DNA of 64,000 nucleotides from NCBI GenBank assembly GCA_963576725.1, contig OY755242.1, positions 28,632,725 to 28,696,724 on the forward strand, written 5' to 3'. Shown here in pieces: positions 1 through 11,240 of this stretch. This DNA is from Azorinus chamasolen. Its lineage: Eukaryota; Mollusca; Bivalvia; Cardiida; Solecurtidae. The stretch's first letter is position 1. The number at the start of each line of letters is the position of its first letter. The position numbers were made by a program, and so were the translations under genes. The notes beneath the pieces are model-generated. The model saw nothing but the letters and a program-made list of their open reading frames with translations. It made no database searches and had not been told where the DNA came from.

Positions 1-126
1 GATAGAGATGAATATTTATACATTTGAAAACAGATTAGATCCAGAACAGATAGCACTCGTATGAGCCTTCTGGTCAGAGTCTGCTTTGATTACTAACAGA
101 GTATTAATATAGATCTGCACCTACAG

Positions 127-307
127 TAAATAAATACGTCTTTCTACGCCTCTGCAAAAGTCTTTTATGAAACCATTGTGATAAATAGAGCATTTGCTCC
201 TATAGGAGCAAATGCTCTATTTATCACAATGGTTTCAACTACAAAATTCAAAATTTTTACTTTTCTCTAGTAAATGCTCCTTTCGGGTAGATTCATTCAA
301 AGAGGTT
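127..307 (+). mobile_element. MITE family A, left half, interrupted
   Basis: The family A palindrome lies at 170-237 with apex CTCCTATAGGAG. The element stops at 307, inside AGAGGTT, and resumes at 6692 with GTTGGGTC, so a 6.4 kb transposon inserted into it. Its own left TTAA end is damaged. A diverged B-type hairpin lies directly before it (about 30-125). Confidence 0.75.
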
Positions 308-1194
308 CCCTTAGGAAAAAGGAAGGCAGTTAACTTGCAGTGTTTTAGCAGTGTTTTTCAGAACCAGTAAAACGCAGTTTTTTAGCAGTTTGTTCTAAAC
401 CAGTTTTTAGCAGTGAAAGTGCAGTGAAATCGGCCGAAATATTTAAATGAGCTAGCAGTCATATGAGGTCATAAAAAACTGCAAAATAACTGGCTTACCA
501 GTTATGAACCAGTTAAATGACATCATGAAACTGGAAGAAAAACTGTCCACATTTTTTCAGCAGTTAAATTACATCATAAAATACTGGAAGAAAAACTGCA
601 AAATAACTGGCCATTATTTTTAAGCAGTAAAATGACATCATAAAACTGCCAGTATTTTTTGCTGGGGTGGGGGCGGGGAACAAATAAATTTCCATCAAAA
701 GTTTTTTTTTAACATTTTATATAAAAACATAACATATGGCTAAATGAAAATTATCATTTATGCTGCAGTTTTCAAAAGGTTCACTCTTATTTTCTAAGAA
801 TAAGTTAATTGCACCATTACTGGGCATTTTACAAAACACTAACAGATGGCATACAGAGTAGATCCTGTTAAGACAGCTCTCTTACAAGCCCTCTAAACTT
901 GATCTATACTATTTGTACAGAACACATGACATTGTACTCCTTTTCAACACAGATGTTATACTACAATAACTGTACAAAATACATGCTCTCTTGTAAGTTG
1001 TTGTCTTGTTTTTATCCATATGAATTGATATTTACACCTAGCAAAATTACTTTAACAAATCAAAAGATCCAGAGTGCTGTCTAGCTTCTTGAAGAGTTGC
1101 TCCATCCTAAACTGTCCCCACAATCTTATGCAAGTCTATAGTCTTTTCAAAAGATGGTGACAAGTTTTTTCACGTTCATTTTTCTGTATGACAA

Positions 1195-1264
1195 CTACCC
1201 TTTTTCTTCTCTTTGTGTGTCAGGCTTGTTGATCTGGACTATAGGCACAGCTGTATCCCCAGTC
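1195..1264 (-). CDS. Possible terminal exon of an unknown minus-strand gene
   Basis: On the minus strand TTGTTATTGCAG/G gives a good acceptor at 1265-1266. It is followed by an open frame encoding TGDTAVPIVQINKPDTQREE, then KG and a stop at 1195-1197. Composition and codon use look coding, but the peptide is too short to identify. It lies inside the 6.4 kb transposon, so it may be the end of that element's own gene or a captured fragment. A possible first exon is near 5010-5090 on the same strand. Confidence 0.22.
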
Positions 1265-2186
1265 CTGCAATAACAAATGTTACTAATAACATAAACATTA
1301 TCAAAATAATATTAAACCTAATTCTTTCTCCCTGTTTATGTTTTAAACACTTCAATTCAACAACCTATAATGAAAGATTTATCATGTTTTGACTGACCTA
1401 TTTACATGTACATGTCAAATTTATTGACAAAATTTCATAAATCTGGATATTTAACTTTTTGCATCATACATTTCTATGGCTTTGCAAATGGAGTAGACCA
1501 AGATCACTCCTGTATGAGATAACTAATCCCAATCTTCTCTATTTGCTTTTGGAATAATACATTTTCTGCCTAAGCCAGAATTTGTGTTCATAATTTCATG
1601 CCATAATGAAATATAATCTAGTAATAATGTCCCCATTCATGGTGTAAAGGGTTACATCTCAACAAATCTTATAGGTCTGTTCCCAATTAAAACAGGTAAA
1701 AATATTATTTTACTTGCTATACTTTCATTTTCAATGCAAACATGACTGCTGGGAAAAAGTAAACACATTCAATTTTCTTTTTTAATAAATATGGTTATTG
1801 GTTGTATTTTCATGTCTCTCCCCATGAGATGTATGGGTACAGGGACACTGATGTGGCATGGTTGATCATTGTCACGTTAAACAGAAATAGAGAGTAGAGG
1901 GGTGAAGAGCTAGCTAGAATATTACCCCACCCACCCACTTACATGAAAATCGAAGATAAACAATATTGAATAATAAAAATCTAATTAGTCTTAATTTATT
2001 AGAATTGATAATTAACTCACCATGGCAATTATGGAATTTTAAAAGCCTAATTCAGCTGTGTTCTATCAACTGTCATGCTATGTAATCGACAACTCGACAC
2101 ATTTTTAAAACTAGAAACATTGACAGTTTGTAGCCACCATATTGGTTTCTTCCCAGTATTGTATCATGGGTAATTTACAGGGTGCT

Positions 2187-3260
2187 GGTGAATTCGCCTA
2201 ATGACCAACTCGCCTACAATTAGATATATAGTAACCCAAATGGTGAATTCGCCTATAAAGTAATTATATAGCGATTGTATTTCGCACCTTATATATACAG
2301 GTATATCACCTTTAAATAGGCACGTGTTTGACGAACAACGTAAGAACGGTTCTCTTTAAAGCTAATTGATGCACTTAATTAAGGCATCTTAACAGCCAAT
2401 TTAATATGATTGAACTGACCAGTGTTCTGGTTTATTCCAATTTTCAATATCTACTGAATATTCATGGACAAAATAGTTAAAATAAAATACAGAAGGAAGA
2501 TGGAATATTGTAGCCAGATTAGAAAGTAAAGAAACAGTTCTGTCAAAGTCAATAAGCAAACAGAGTAGATCCTTATCAGACGGCTCTCATTTTAGAAGCC
2601 GTCTGATCTGGATATACCAAAGACCTATGATAAAAATAGGTCTTTGGATATACTCTATTTGCAGATGCATGAAAACAAGTTTACAGGAAGGAAATTGTTA
2701 ATATTAGGGGTTATTTACTTCATATTTGGTTAAGATTGAATACAGCATAGATCGATCTGCGTCTGTCATATCATTTCCAAACGCAATAGTTCCATATACG
2801 AAACAGTCTGTTTTTTTAGAATTATTCATAGCCATATATGTATTTATAATATATAAATTTTGGGGGGTCAGTCATTTTTCCGGTTTACTTGTAAACTTTT
2901 AATTATTACTACAAACTGCTTAGCATACCTAATGTCAAAAATGTGTAGATAATACACAGATCATCTGACAAAAATCAATAATATTTTCAACAATTCATCC
3001 CAATAAATTTAAGATTTGCACAAATAACTATTTATGCCCCTTCCCTTACACGCAAAAACTCTTCCATAATGTGCTTTCAAACGCATATGATCAGGGGCTA
3101 CACTCAAAGTTCAATCTTGATAATCTCTACCTGGAAACAAGTTTGATACCCCATAATAGGTGCGAAATACAATCGCTATATAATTGCTTTCTAGGCGAAT
3201 TCACCATTCGAGTTACTATATATCTAATTGTAGGCGAGTTGGTCATTAGGCGAATTCACC
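2187..3260. mobile_element. Inverted-repeat element with GGTGAATTCGCC ends
   Basis: About 100-110 bp at 2187-2295 is repeated inverted at 3158-3260. The ends begin GGTGAATTCGCCTAATGACC and contain a second GGTGAATTCGCC word, so the termini are internally repeated. The 1.07 kb element has no coding capacity. A B-type hairpin (arms GCAAACAGAG and CTCTATTTGC, 2560-2665) is nested inside. No clean target duplication is visible. Confidence 0.75.
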
Positions 3261-3403
3261 ATAAACCAATTTACATAGTTGCCAAGACTCAACAAGTTGC
3301 CAAGACTCAGCAACTGATCTTAGGCATTTACACTATTAAGGCTATTTAGAATTTTATTTTACACTACATGTACCTTGCAGCCGATCCCTTGGGCTGGAAA
3401 AAC

Positions 3404-4550
3404 TAAGGGTGAAACGGTATCTTTCGGTACACATGTACCGCGGTTTTTTCACTTACGGTTCGGTTTTCGGTATTTATTTCCACTTCACGGTACGTACCGA
3501 AAATTTCGTAATGTCTAGGGACGAATCTGCCGTAATAATATAAAAGCCGTTTTCTGATTGGTTCTTTCTATAAATAACATCCAATTAGATTACGCGTGAA
3601 GTCCATTACTCGTAGTTTACATACATGGCTTCTCGGAGCGAAACGAAAGCGCATATTTCAATTTGGGAACAGTTTGAAACTGTTCCCAAACTGAAAGATG
3701 CACAAACAAGCTACTTTGGAAGTTTGGAAGTCTTTTGGCTTTCGGGAAGGCCAGTCTGAGAGCAGAATGGCAACATGTCATGTAAGCGTTGTTTCGCGGA
3801 CGTGTATATAGCACGTTGGTCGCAAACGTAGTAGAAATTACTGATGATAGAAAAGTGAGTTATTGTTATTAATCCTTACTGTGCTGGATATTATTATATA
3901 ATAGAATTAAACTCTGCTCTGAGATTTTCAATCATAGTCCATTGAAAACTGTGTGGACCAAGATAAGCTGTCTTGTTAAAATGTGACATTTGAATGTGAC
4001 AGCTGCTCAGGGCTTATACTGTTTGCAATGCACTTTGGTTGGAAATCTATAGTGAGGCTCATTTTCAATTATCATCCTACATGTCACACTGTTTAAACTT
4101 GTATTTATTGACAAACAATGCAGTCCAAGATAAGAAAACTTCTAATAATATCTACATTGTTTGCAATGGTTTGTTTACTTGTTTCCAGCACATTGTTGGT
4201 ATTTTAAAGTTCCAGTTGAAGAGATTATTAGATAGTGATATTTTCCATAGAAGGAGATTTGTATTTTAAATCAATAGTCTATGACATGGTGTTCAGTATT
4301 ACATAATTTTTAAGTGTTTTTCCCTTAAATACTTGACTGTTTATGATTCTAAGAGATTAATCATTATCACTGCTAGCTGTGGCAGTTACTGATTCTAGTC
4401 AAAACAAATTAATTCAAAAGGTTTTTTTGTAGGTCAGCTTCAAAATAATGTTAACAAGATAAAAATTCGTGTACCGAAAATGTACCGAACCGTGGCTCAT
4501 ATACCGTGTACCGAACCGAACCGTGGGGGTAGTGTACCGTTTCACCCCTA
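3404..4550. mobile_element. Non-autonomous hAT transposon with 8-bp target duplication
   Basis: The ends TAAGGGTGAAACGGTA and its complement TACCGTTTCACCCCTA are flanked on both sides by the perfect 8-bp repeat GGAAAAAC (3396-3403 and 4551-4558). Eight-base duplications with TIRs of this kind define the hAT superfamily. The subterminal regions are rich in GTACCG/CGGTAC words. At 1147 bp it is too short for a full transposase; only a fragment resembling the N-terminal zinc finger remains. Confidence 0.88.
3625..3830 (+). pseudogene. Remnant of hAT transposase N-terminus (BED finger-like)
   Basis: An open frame from ATG 3625 encodes MASRSETKAHISIWEQFETV and stops at 3757. A further frame just downstream reads MSCKRCFAD. 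A tryptophan-phenylalanine pair (WEQF) followed by a CxxC is the layout of the BED zinc finger at the start of hAT transposases. The pieces are out of frame with each other and no catalytic part is present, so this is a relic. The assignment rests on pattern and position inside a hAT element. Confidence 0.35.
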
Positions 4551-4989
4551 GGAAAAACCAGCTAGGACAGTATCAAGTTGTTCTTCGCTGCATAGACATT
4601 CTCTTCCAAGCGGGCTATTTTACATGAAGGCATATGTGTAACGGTTCTGCCATGGAGTTGATAGAAAGTTTATAAGAAACTGCCAACTGTATACTGGTCA
4701 TTAATACATTCACGTCAAACTGAAAATAAACATGAAAACAGCGTGAATATATGTCTAATGTGGATCCTAGTGATTTCAATTATTCGAACACAAATGCATA
4801 CTGTGCATAATAATACAACGCAATGATACAATAACATTTCGTCCGAAACATGGATGTCCGAAACCATGCATTTGAACAGAGACCGATTTGAATTTGAAAA
4901 TCGTCGCAAATAAACACAGTGTTACAAACTGTAATCGTATAGAATATACCTGACAATGACACGATTTTAATATTGCATAAAATATACAC

Positions 4990-5200
4990 AAAGGTTGAGC
5001 TATATTTACCTCTTTGGAGCCCTTTCGGCAATGCAAAACGAAATTATCCACTAACTTCTTCAACCGCCAGAATTTCAGCAGATTTCATACGCTAGGAACC
5101 AAACACGCGAAAGGGAACCAGAACGGTTCGGGCCAGCGAGCTTCGTACCTACGATACTCGCACTGGGCCGCATTTACAGTTTCGGCGAATTAATAGCGTA
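4990..5200 (-). promoter_or_regulatory. CpG-rich patch, possible promoter and first exon on the minus strand
   Basis: 5085-5200 is unusually CpG-rich for this window. On the minus strand an ATG at about 5087 opens a short frame (MKSAEILAVEEVSG), and donors GTTAGT and CAAAGAG/GTAAAT (about 5010) follow. This could be a first exon of a gene or of the surrounding transposon. No protein family is recognised. Confidence 0.2.
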
Positions 5201-5382
5201 TTTATCGTGTTAATCAGCTAGGGTTTGATTTCAGGAATTTAACAAAGCTAAGTTGGAATACTTTAATTAATTTAATTGGTTTACGGAAGCAATTGGTGTT
5301 TTTTAGTGTGATTGACAATTTGGTAATTCTTACGCAACATAGTCTAATAAGAGATATATTTACGTCTCTGGCCAAATTGTGA

Positions 5383-5460
5383 ACCCCCCCCCCACAAATC
5401 AGATCGGAGAGTGGTGGTTTTTTTTGTGTTTTTTTGGTGGAGGGGGGGGGTTGTCACCAA
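5383..5460. repeat. Poly-C / poly-G tracts forming an inverted pair
   Basis: A run of ten or more C at about 5385 and a run of nine G at about 5443 are separated by T- and GGT-rich sequence and could pair with each other. Confidence 0.6.
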
Positions 5461-5469
5461 CTTTAACGT

Positions 5470-5900
5470 TGGTCGTTACTTTTGAGCCATTACAGATAGA
5501 GACTTGATTCTTGGCATGCATAAGTATCTCATAAAGCAGCACAATTTGAGGGGTGACATGTCAAGGTCATCCTTAAGGGTCAAATGTCAAATGTTTGTTT
5601 GTTTGTCAGCAACTTCAAACTTGGGCATAACTTATGAATCAGTAGAGATAGAGACTTGATATTTGGCATTCATGTATATCTCTTGAAGCTGTATATTTTC
5701 AGAGGTGACATGTTAGGGACAAGGTCATCCTTCAAGGTCAAAGGCCAGATATACATGTAGGTCAACTAACTTACTTTCGATCCAATATATACAGATTACA
5801 GACTTCATATTTGGCATTTACATATGTATCTCATGAAGCCTAGCTCACAGTGGTGACATGACAATGTCAAGGCCATCCTCCAAGGTCAAAGTACAAATGT
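5470..5900 (+). repeat. Degenerate tandem repeat with AAGGTCA words
   Basis: Three diverged units of about 130-140 bp each read: attacagatagagacttgat, ttggcat, atctcatgaagc, gaggtgacatg, then tcaaggtcatcctt. A further partial unit lies at 20101-20170. It belongs to the same style of bivalve repeats as 24020-24910 and 52740-53735. No coding function. Confidence 0.6.
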
Positions 5901-6691
5901 TTAGGTATTACATTTGCTATGCTGTGGGGGCATATAGTGTATATATAGTGTTTCACAAACACATCTTGTAACCTTAGATGGAGTTGTTTGTTATCTATAT
6001 TTCATTGGTTAATAATATAAATTAATTGACCAACGCAATAGGGGCGATGCTACATGGGGAAGGGGGAATATATACTGGACCAGTGGATGGAGATAATTGA
6101 TCTCACGCTGAGCCAGAATGATCAGTGTCTGCACTTTTCCACATTCAAAGAGGCAACTTAATTGGTGCCATGCCAGACAACAGGGCGCTAGCAAATAAGG
6201 AACGGGTGATGAGCCAGCTATTTCTTACTAGCTGGATCACTGATCGTCAGCTTGATATGGAATCTACATTGTCATTATACTATTAGTAATAAAATATGCT
6301 AGCTCCAATTTGTTTTCCATTTCTATAGTAGCTAGGATCCTATACCCATAACATAAGGTTTACAGTTTTTATCATGCAGTAAAATGAAAACTGCTATAAA
6401 CTGGCTCTTCTGTTCAAATAAAAGCAACCAGAAAACTGCTCCAAGAAAAGTACTGCTATTTACTGCAAATTAAACCATTTTTTCAGGTAGCAGTTATGTT
6501 TTACTGTTAAAAACTGTCACAAATGAATGGAACTATACATCCAGTTTTCAGCATTCATTTGAAAACTGCAGTAAACTGCTCACCAGCAACTTATGGCCAT
6601 GATAAAATACTGCTAAAGAAGGCAGTATTTTCAAAAAACTGCTATTTCACTGCTAAAAAACTGCAGTTTTTAGCAGTTCTTTTTCCTAAGG

Positions 6692-6728
6692 GTTGGGTCT
6701 AAAAATAGCCTATGGAGGAAAGGGTTAA
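6692..6728 (+). mobile_element. MITE family A, right end of the interrupted copy
   Basis: This continues the element broken at 307: GTTGGGTCTAAAAATAGCC, then GGAGGAAAGGGTTAA. The terminal TTAA is at 6725-6728. Confidence 0.75.
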
Positions 6729-6899
6729 TACGGTGAAGGGTTAACCCATTACCTGATAGAGGTAACTTTTGACACGCCGATAAAATATCCGATGGCTCAA
6801 GTTGGAGCTATCTGTTTTAAGGGTCAGTTCTGTTTGATTATGCAAGTCATATACATTATTTGTGCCATGGCAAAACTAACCCTTGTTCATATCCCATTT

Positions 6900-8945
6900 A
6901 TTATGCCCATCTGACCACAGTCAGGGGGCATTATGTTTTAGGACACAGTTATTGGCCCTCTAAGGATGATTTTGACCTTTGAGAGAGGGACCTGTATGGA
7001 ACGCCGTAGCTGTCTCCTGTTGTCGAATTTCTTCTTGTCTTGTTCAAATTCAGTGTTATCATATCTAAACGTCATGTTATTATGTCGAAGTACTGTGTAA
7101 ACTTGTCTATTTCAATGCTGCCATCTCGAAACGCCGTATCATTATGTCAAAGCGCTGTGTTAACTTGCCCGTGAATTGTGTTGTTATGGACGACGGCTAT
7201 GTTGTTATGTTACAAAGTAGTTTCATCTTGTTAAAGAACAATGTGCACTTGTCTATATGATATGTTATCATGGTAAATGCATGTGTTGTTTTGTCAATAT
7301 GTGGTGTTGACTTGTCCAAACAACGCCTTGTTATGTTAAAATATATTGTTATTATGTTAAAAAGTGAAGTTATCTTGTCTAGAGCATGTTTGTCAAAATA
7401 GTGTGTTGTCTTGTCCATACGGCTTCCTATTATGCTGAAAAAATGTGCTATTATGTCGCATTTTTGTGTTATTTTGTCTACCTGTCGTGTTAACTTGTTT
7501 AATCAGTGGCTTACTATGTCTGTGGCCTATGCTATTATGTTACAAATCAGTTTCATCCTGTCAAGGAGCAATGTGAGCTTGTCTATACGACATGTTATCA
7601 TGTTAAGTGCACATGCTGTTTTGTCAATATATAGTGCTGACTTGTCCAAACTGTGTCTTATCATGTTAAACGGCTATGTTATTATGTTAAAAAGTAGTGT
7701 CATCTTGTTAAGCGGCTATGTTATTATGTTAAAAAGTAGTGTCATCTTGTTAAAGAGCAATGTGATCTTGTCTATACGATATGTTATCATGTTAAACGCC
7801 CATGTTGTCTTGTCAATATGTAGTGTTGACTTGTCCAATGTATGTTTTATTATGTTAAACTGCTATGTTATTATGTCAAAAAGTAGTTTCATCTTGTTAA
7901 AGAGCAATGTGATCTTGTCTATACGATGTGTTATCATGTTAAACGCCCATGTTGTCTTGTCAATATGTAGTGTTGACTTGTCGAATGTATGTCTAATTAT
8001 GTTAAACTGCTATGTTATTATGTCAAAACGTAGTTTCATCTTGTTAAAGAGGCATGTTAACTTGTCTATATAATATGTTATCATGTTAAACCCACGTGTT
8101 GTCTTGTCAATATGTAATGTTGACTTGTCCGTTTTAGGTCTTATTATGTTAAACTGCTATGTTATTATGTTACAAAGTAGTTTCGTCTTGTTAGAGAACA
8201 ATGTGAACTTGTCTACATAATCTGTTATCATGTTAAAAGCATGTGTTGTCTTGTTAATATATAGTGTTGACTTGTCCAACTTAGGTCTTATTATGTTAAA
8301 ATGCTATGTTATTATGTAACAAAGTAGTTTCATCTTGTGAAAGAGCAATGTGAACTTGTCTATATAATATGTTATCATGTTCAACGCACGTGTTGTTTTG
8401 TCAATATGTAGTGTTGACATGTCCAATTTTTGTAACATAATAACATAGCCTTTTAACATAATAAGACATAAATTGGACAAGTCAACACTACATATGGACA
8501 AGACAACACGTACATTCAACATGATCACATATTATATCGACAAGTTCACATTGCTACTTAACATGATAACATATTATACAGACAAGTTCACAATGCTCTT
8601 TAACAAGACGAGACTTCTTTGCTACATAATAACATAGGTGTTGCACATAATAAGACATTCTGTAAACAAGTTCACAGAGTGTTTCGACATAATGACACAG
8701 TTTTTAGACATGACAGGCATGAATTTGAACAAGATAAGAAGGAATGTGACAACAGGAGACAGCTACGGCGTTCCATAGACCTGGGTCTTGAGGATGAAAC
8801 ATTGTCTTGATGTGATGAACATTTTTGCCAGTTTATTCTAAAATCTATCTGAGCATGTCAGAATTCTAGAGTGGACAGGAAAAGTGGGACAGACATATGG
8901 TTCAATTACTATATGCCATCATTATTCAAAGGGGGCATAAAAATA
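6900..8945 (+). repeat. GGGGGCAT-ended repeat interrupted by a foldback element
   Basis: The left piece (6900-6988) has a CATCTGACCACAGTCAGGGG-type start followed by GGCATTATGTTTT; the right piece (8784-8945) ends GGGGGCATAAAA. The same left end occurs at 31851. The repeat was split at GACCTG by the insertion at 6995-8777. Confidence 0.6.
6995..8777. mobile_element. Foldback transposon with arms of 21-bp tandem units
   Basis: The ends TATGGAACGCCGTAGCTGTC and its complement are flanked by GACCTG on both sides (6989-6994 and 8778-8783), a 6-bp target duplication. The left arm (to about 8434) is a run of 21-bp units of form TGTNATCTTGTNNANNNNNN. Groups of seven units recur exactly every 147 bp (for example AAACGCC at 7794 and 7941). 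At about 8435 the array flips and continues inverted to the right end. Drosophila FB elements are built the same way, from tandem short repeats in long inverted arms. There is no transposase; arms are unequal (about 1440 and 340 bp). Confidence 0.85.
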
Positions 8946-9230
8946 TGTCCACAAATATCCATTTTGAGACAAGCAGAACAGGGTTTTCATTAACGCAGGA
9001 TCCTGCATCCCTGATACAATAATGAAGCCCTGGGACTGCTGGGACAATCATATTATGGACAGCTGCATCCCTGCATAAGTACATGCTGATTTCGAATAAG
9101 TCAATTTCGTTATACTTTGTATTTTGACAGAGCAGACCCTGATCAGATAGCTCAAATAGGAATCATCTGATCTAGCTTTACTCTGTTTGCAAAGGAGTAT
9201 CCTGAGGTAACTGCTTAACCCTTTCTCTCT

Positions 9231-9659
9231 TTAACCCATTCGGCCATAGGCTATTTTTAGGTCCAATTAACCTCTTTGAATAAATCTATACCGAAAAGGA
9301 GCATTTACTAGAAAAAAAGGAAAATTTAGCATTGTGTACTTTTGAAACTATTGTGATAAATAGAGTACGTATTTGCTCCTCTGGAGCAAATGCTCTATTT
9401 ATCACAATGATTTCAAAAAGTGACAAAATGGGTTAATATTTATGTAAGTATATAATATGACATCATCTGATTTTTTTATGATGGCATAATTATGTACACA
9501 AGATGTTCTGGCTTAGGCAGAAACTGTAGAATCAGATCTATATTATACCATAAGGAAACAGAGCAGACCCATATCAGACGGCTCCTATAGGAGCCATCTG
9601 ATATGGGTCTACTCTGTTTGCAAATGTGTGAAAAGGTGTTACTTGATGAAAAGGATTAA
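9231..9659. mobile_element. MITE A copy followed by MITE B copy
   Basis: 9231-9433 is a family A element (AACCCATTC... to ATGGGTTA) with its palindrome at 9348-9415 and apex GCTCCTCTGGAGC. Directly after, 9433-9659 is a B-type element with hairpin 9558-9614, arms CAGAGCAGACCCATATCAGA and apex GGCTCCTATAGGAGCC. A diverged B hairpin also lies at 9130-9193. The adjacent placement suggests insertion of one into the TTAA edge of the other. Confidence 0.75.
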
Positions 9660-9831
9660 AGAATTCTACAGATCTTATTCTACAGTTTAATTTTCTGCTA
9701 TGTCCTAAAATGTCCTGTTCGTGTCCTAAAATGTCCTGTACGTGTCCTAAAGTCTCTTCGAGACGATTCTACAAAATGGTCATATCATAGTGTTTGGTGC
9801 AGAAATAAAGGAGTTATTTTCGAGAATGTTT

Positions 9832-11240
9832 TCATTTACACCTCTTATCTGGACCTCTGAGAATACCCTATGTATTCTAGCTAGCGCTGATTGGATCCAG
9901 ATGAGTGTGTCCAGTTTGGTCATTTACACATCTTATCTGGACCTCTGAGAATACCCTATGTATTCTAGCTAGCGCTGATTGGATCCAGATGAGTGTGTCC
10001 AGTTTGGTCATTTACACATCTTATCTGGACCTCTGAGAATATCCTATGTATTCTAGCTAGCGCTGATTGGATCCAGATGAGTGTGTCCAGTTTGGTCATT
10101 TACACATCTTATCTGGACCTCTGAGAATACCCTATGTATTCTAGCTAGCGCTGATTGGATCCAGATCAGTGTGTCCAGTTTGGTCATTTACACATCTTAT
10201 CTGGACCTTTGAGAATACCCTATGTATTCTAGCTAGCGCTGATTGGATCCAGATGAGTGTGTCCAGTTTGGTCATTTACACATCTTATCTGGACCTCTGA
10301 GAATACCCTATGTATTCTAGCTAGCGCTGATTGGATCCAGATCAGTGTGTCCAGTTTGGTCATTTACACATCTTATCTGGACCTTTGAGAATACCCTATG
10401 TATTCTAGCTAGCGCTGATTGGATCCAGATGAGTGTGTCCAGTTTGGTCATTTACACATCTTATCTGGACCTCTGAGAATACCCTATGTATTCTAGCTAG
10501 CGCTGATTGGATCCAGATCAGTGTGTCCAGTTTGGTCATTTACACATCTTATCTGGACCTCTGAGAATACCCTATGTATCCTAGCTAGCGCTGATTGGAT
10601 CCAGATGAGTGTGTCCAGTTTGGTCATTTACACATCTTATCTGGACCTTTGAGAATACCCTATGTATCCTAGCTAGCGCTGATTGGATCCAGATCAGTGT
10701 GTCCAGTTTGGTCATTTACACATCTTATCTGGACCTTTGAGAATACCCTATGTATCCTAGCTAGCGCTGATTGGATCCAGATGAGTGTGTCCAGTTTGGT
10801 CATTTACACATCTTATCTGGACCTTTGAGAATACCCTATGTATTCTAGCTAGCGCTGATTGGATCCAGATCAGTGTGTCCAGTTTGGTCATTTACACATC
10901 TTATCTGGACCTTTGAGAATACCCTATGTATCCTAGCTTAGCGCTGATTGGATACAGATGAGTGTGTCCAGTTTGGTCATTTACACATCTTATCTGGACC
11001 TTTGAGAATACCCTATGTATTCTAGCTAGCGCTGATTGGATCCAGATCAGTGTGTCCAGTTTGGTCATTTACACATCTTATCTGGACCTTTGAGAATACC
11101 CTATGTATTCTAGCTAGCACAGATTGGATCCAGATCAGTGTGTCAAGTTTGGTCATTTACACATCTTATCTGGACCTTTGAGAATACCCTATGTATTCTA
11201 GCTAGCGCTGATTGGATCCAGATCAGTGTGTCCAGTTTGA
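9832..11240 (+). repeat. Satellite, 16 copies of an 88-bp unit with two-unit order
   Basis: The unit starts TCATTTACACATCTTATCTG and ends GTGTGTCCAGTTTGG; CCAGTTTGGT recurs every 88 bp (9911, 9999 and so on). Sixteen units are present, one of them 89 bp. A diagnostic position alternates GATGAG / GATCAG strictly from unit 3 to unit 14, so the array grew as 176-bp dimers; units 14-16 break the order. Each unit contains an imperfect dyad, ATCTTATCTGGACC against GGATCCAGATGAGTG. BamHI-type GGATCC and AGCTAGCGCT words are conserved. No coding. Confidence 0.95.

Larger units (their letters stand above)
308..6691. mobile_element. 6.4 kb transposon with ACTGC-rich subterminal repeats
   Basis: The ends are CCCTTAGGAAAAAG and CTTTTTCCTAAGG. 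They interrupt MITE A with an apparent GTT duplication (305-307 and 6692-6694), so removing the element restores the MITE. About 350 bp inside each end is packed with degenerate words such as TTTTAGCAGT and ACTGGAAGAAAAACTGC, in opposite orientation at the two ends. Many short subterminal repeats and a 3-bp duplication are features of CACTA-like DNA transposons, but the terminal motif is not CACTA, so the class is open. No transposase is recognised; the interior is largely later insertions. Confidence 0.65.

Noticed and set aside
5400..5412. Adapter contamination (AGATCGGAGAG)
   Set aside because: It differs from the common adapter AGATCGGAAGAGC by a missing A and flanking bases do not match; genomic G/C tracts surround it.
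7411..8073. 220-codon open frame with a seven-residue pattern
   Set aside because: It lies wholly in the 21-bp repeat arm of the foldback element. The period is a multiple of three, so an open frame with heptads arises automatically.
9832..11240. CRISPR-like array
   Set aside because: There are no unique spacers between repeats: units adjoin directly, as in a satellite. The window is eukaryotic.
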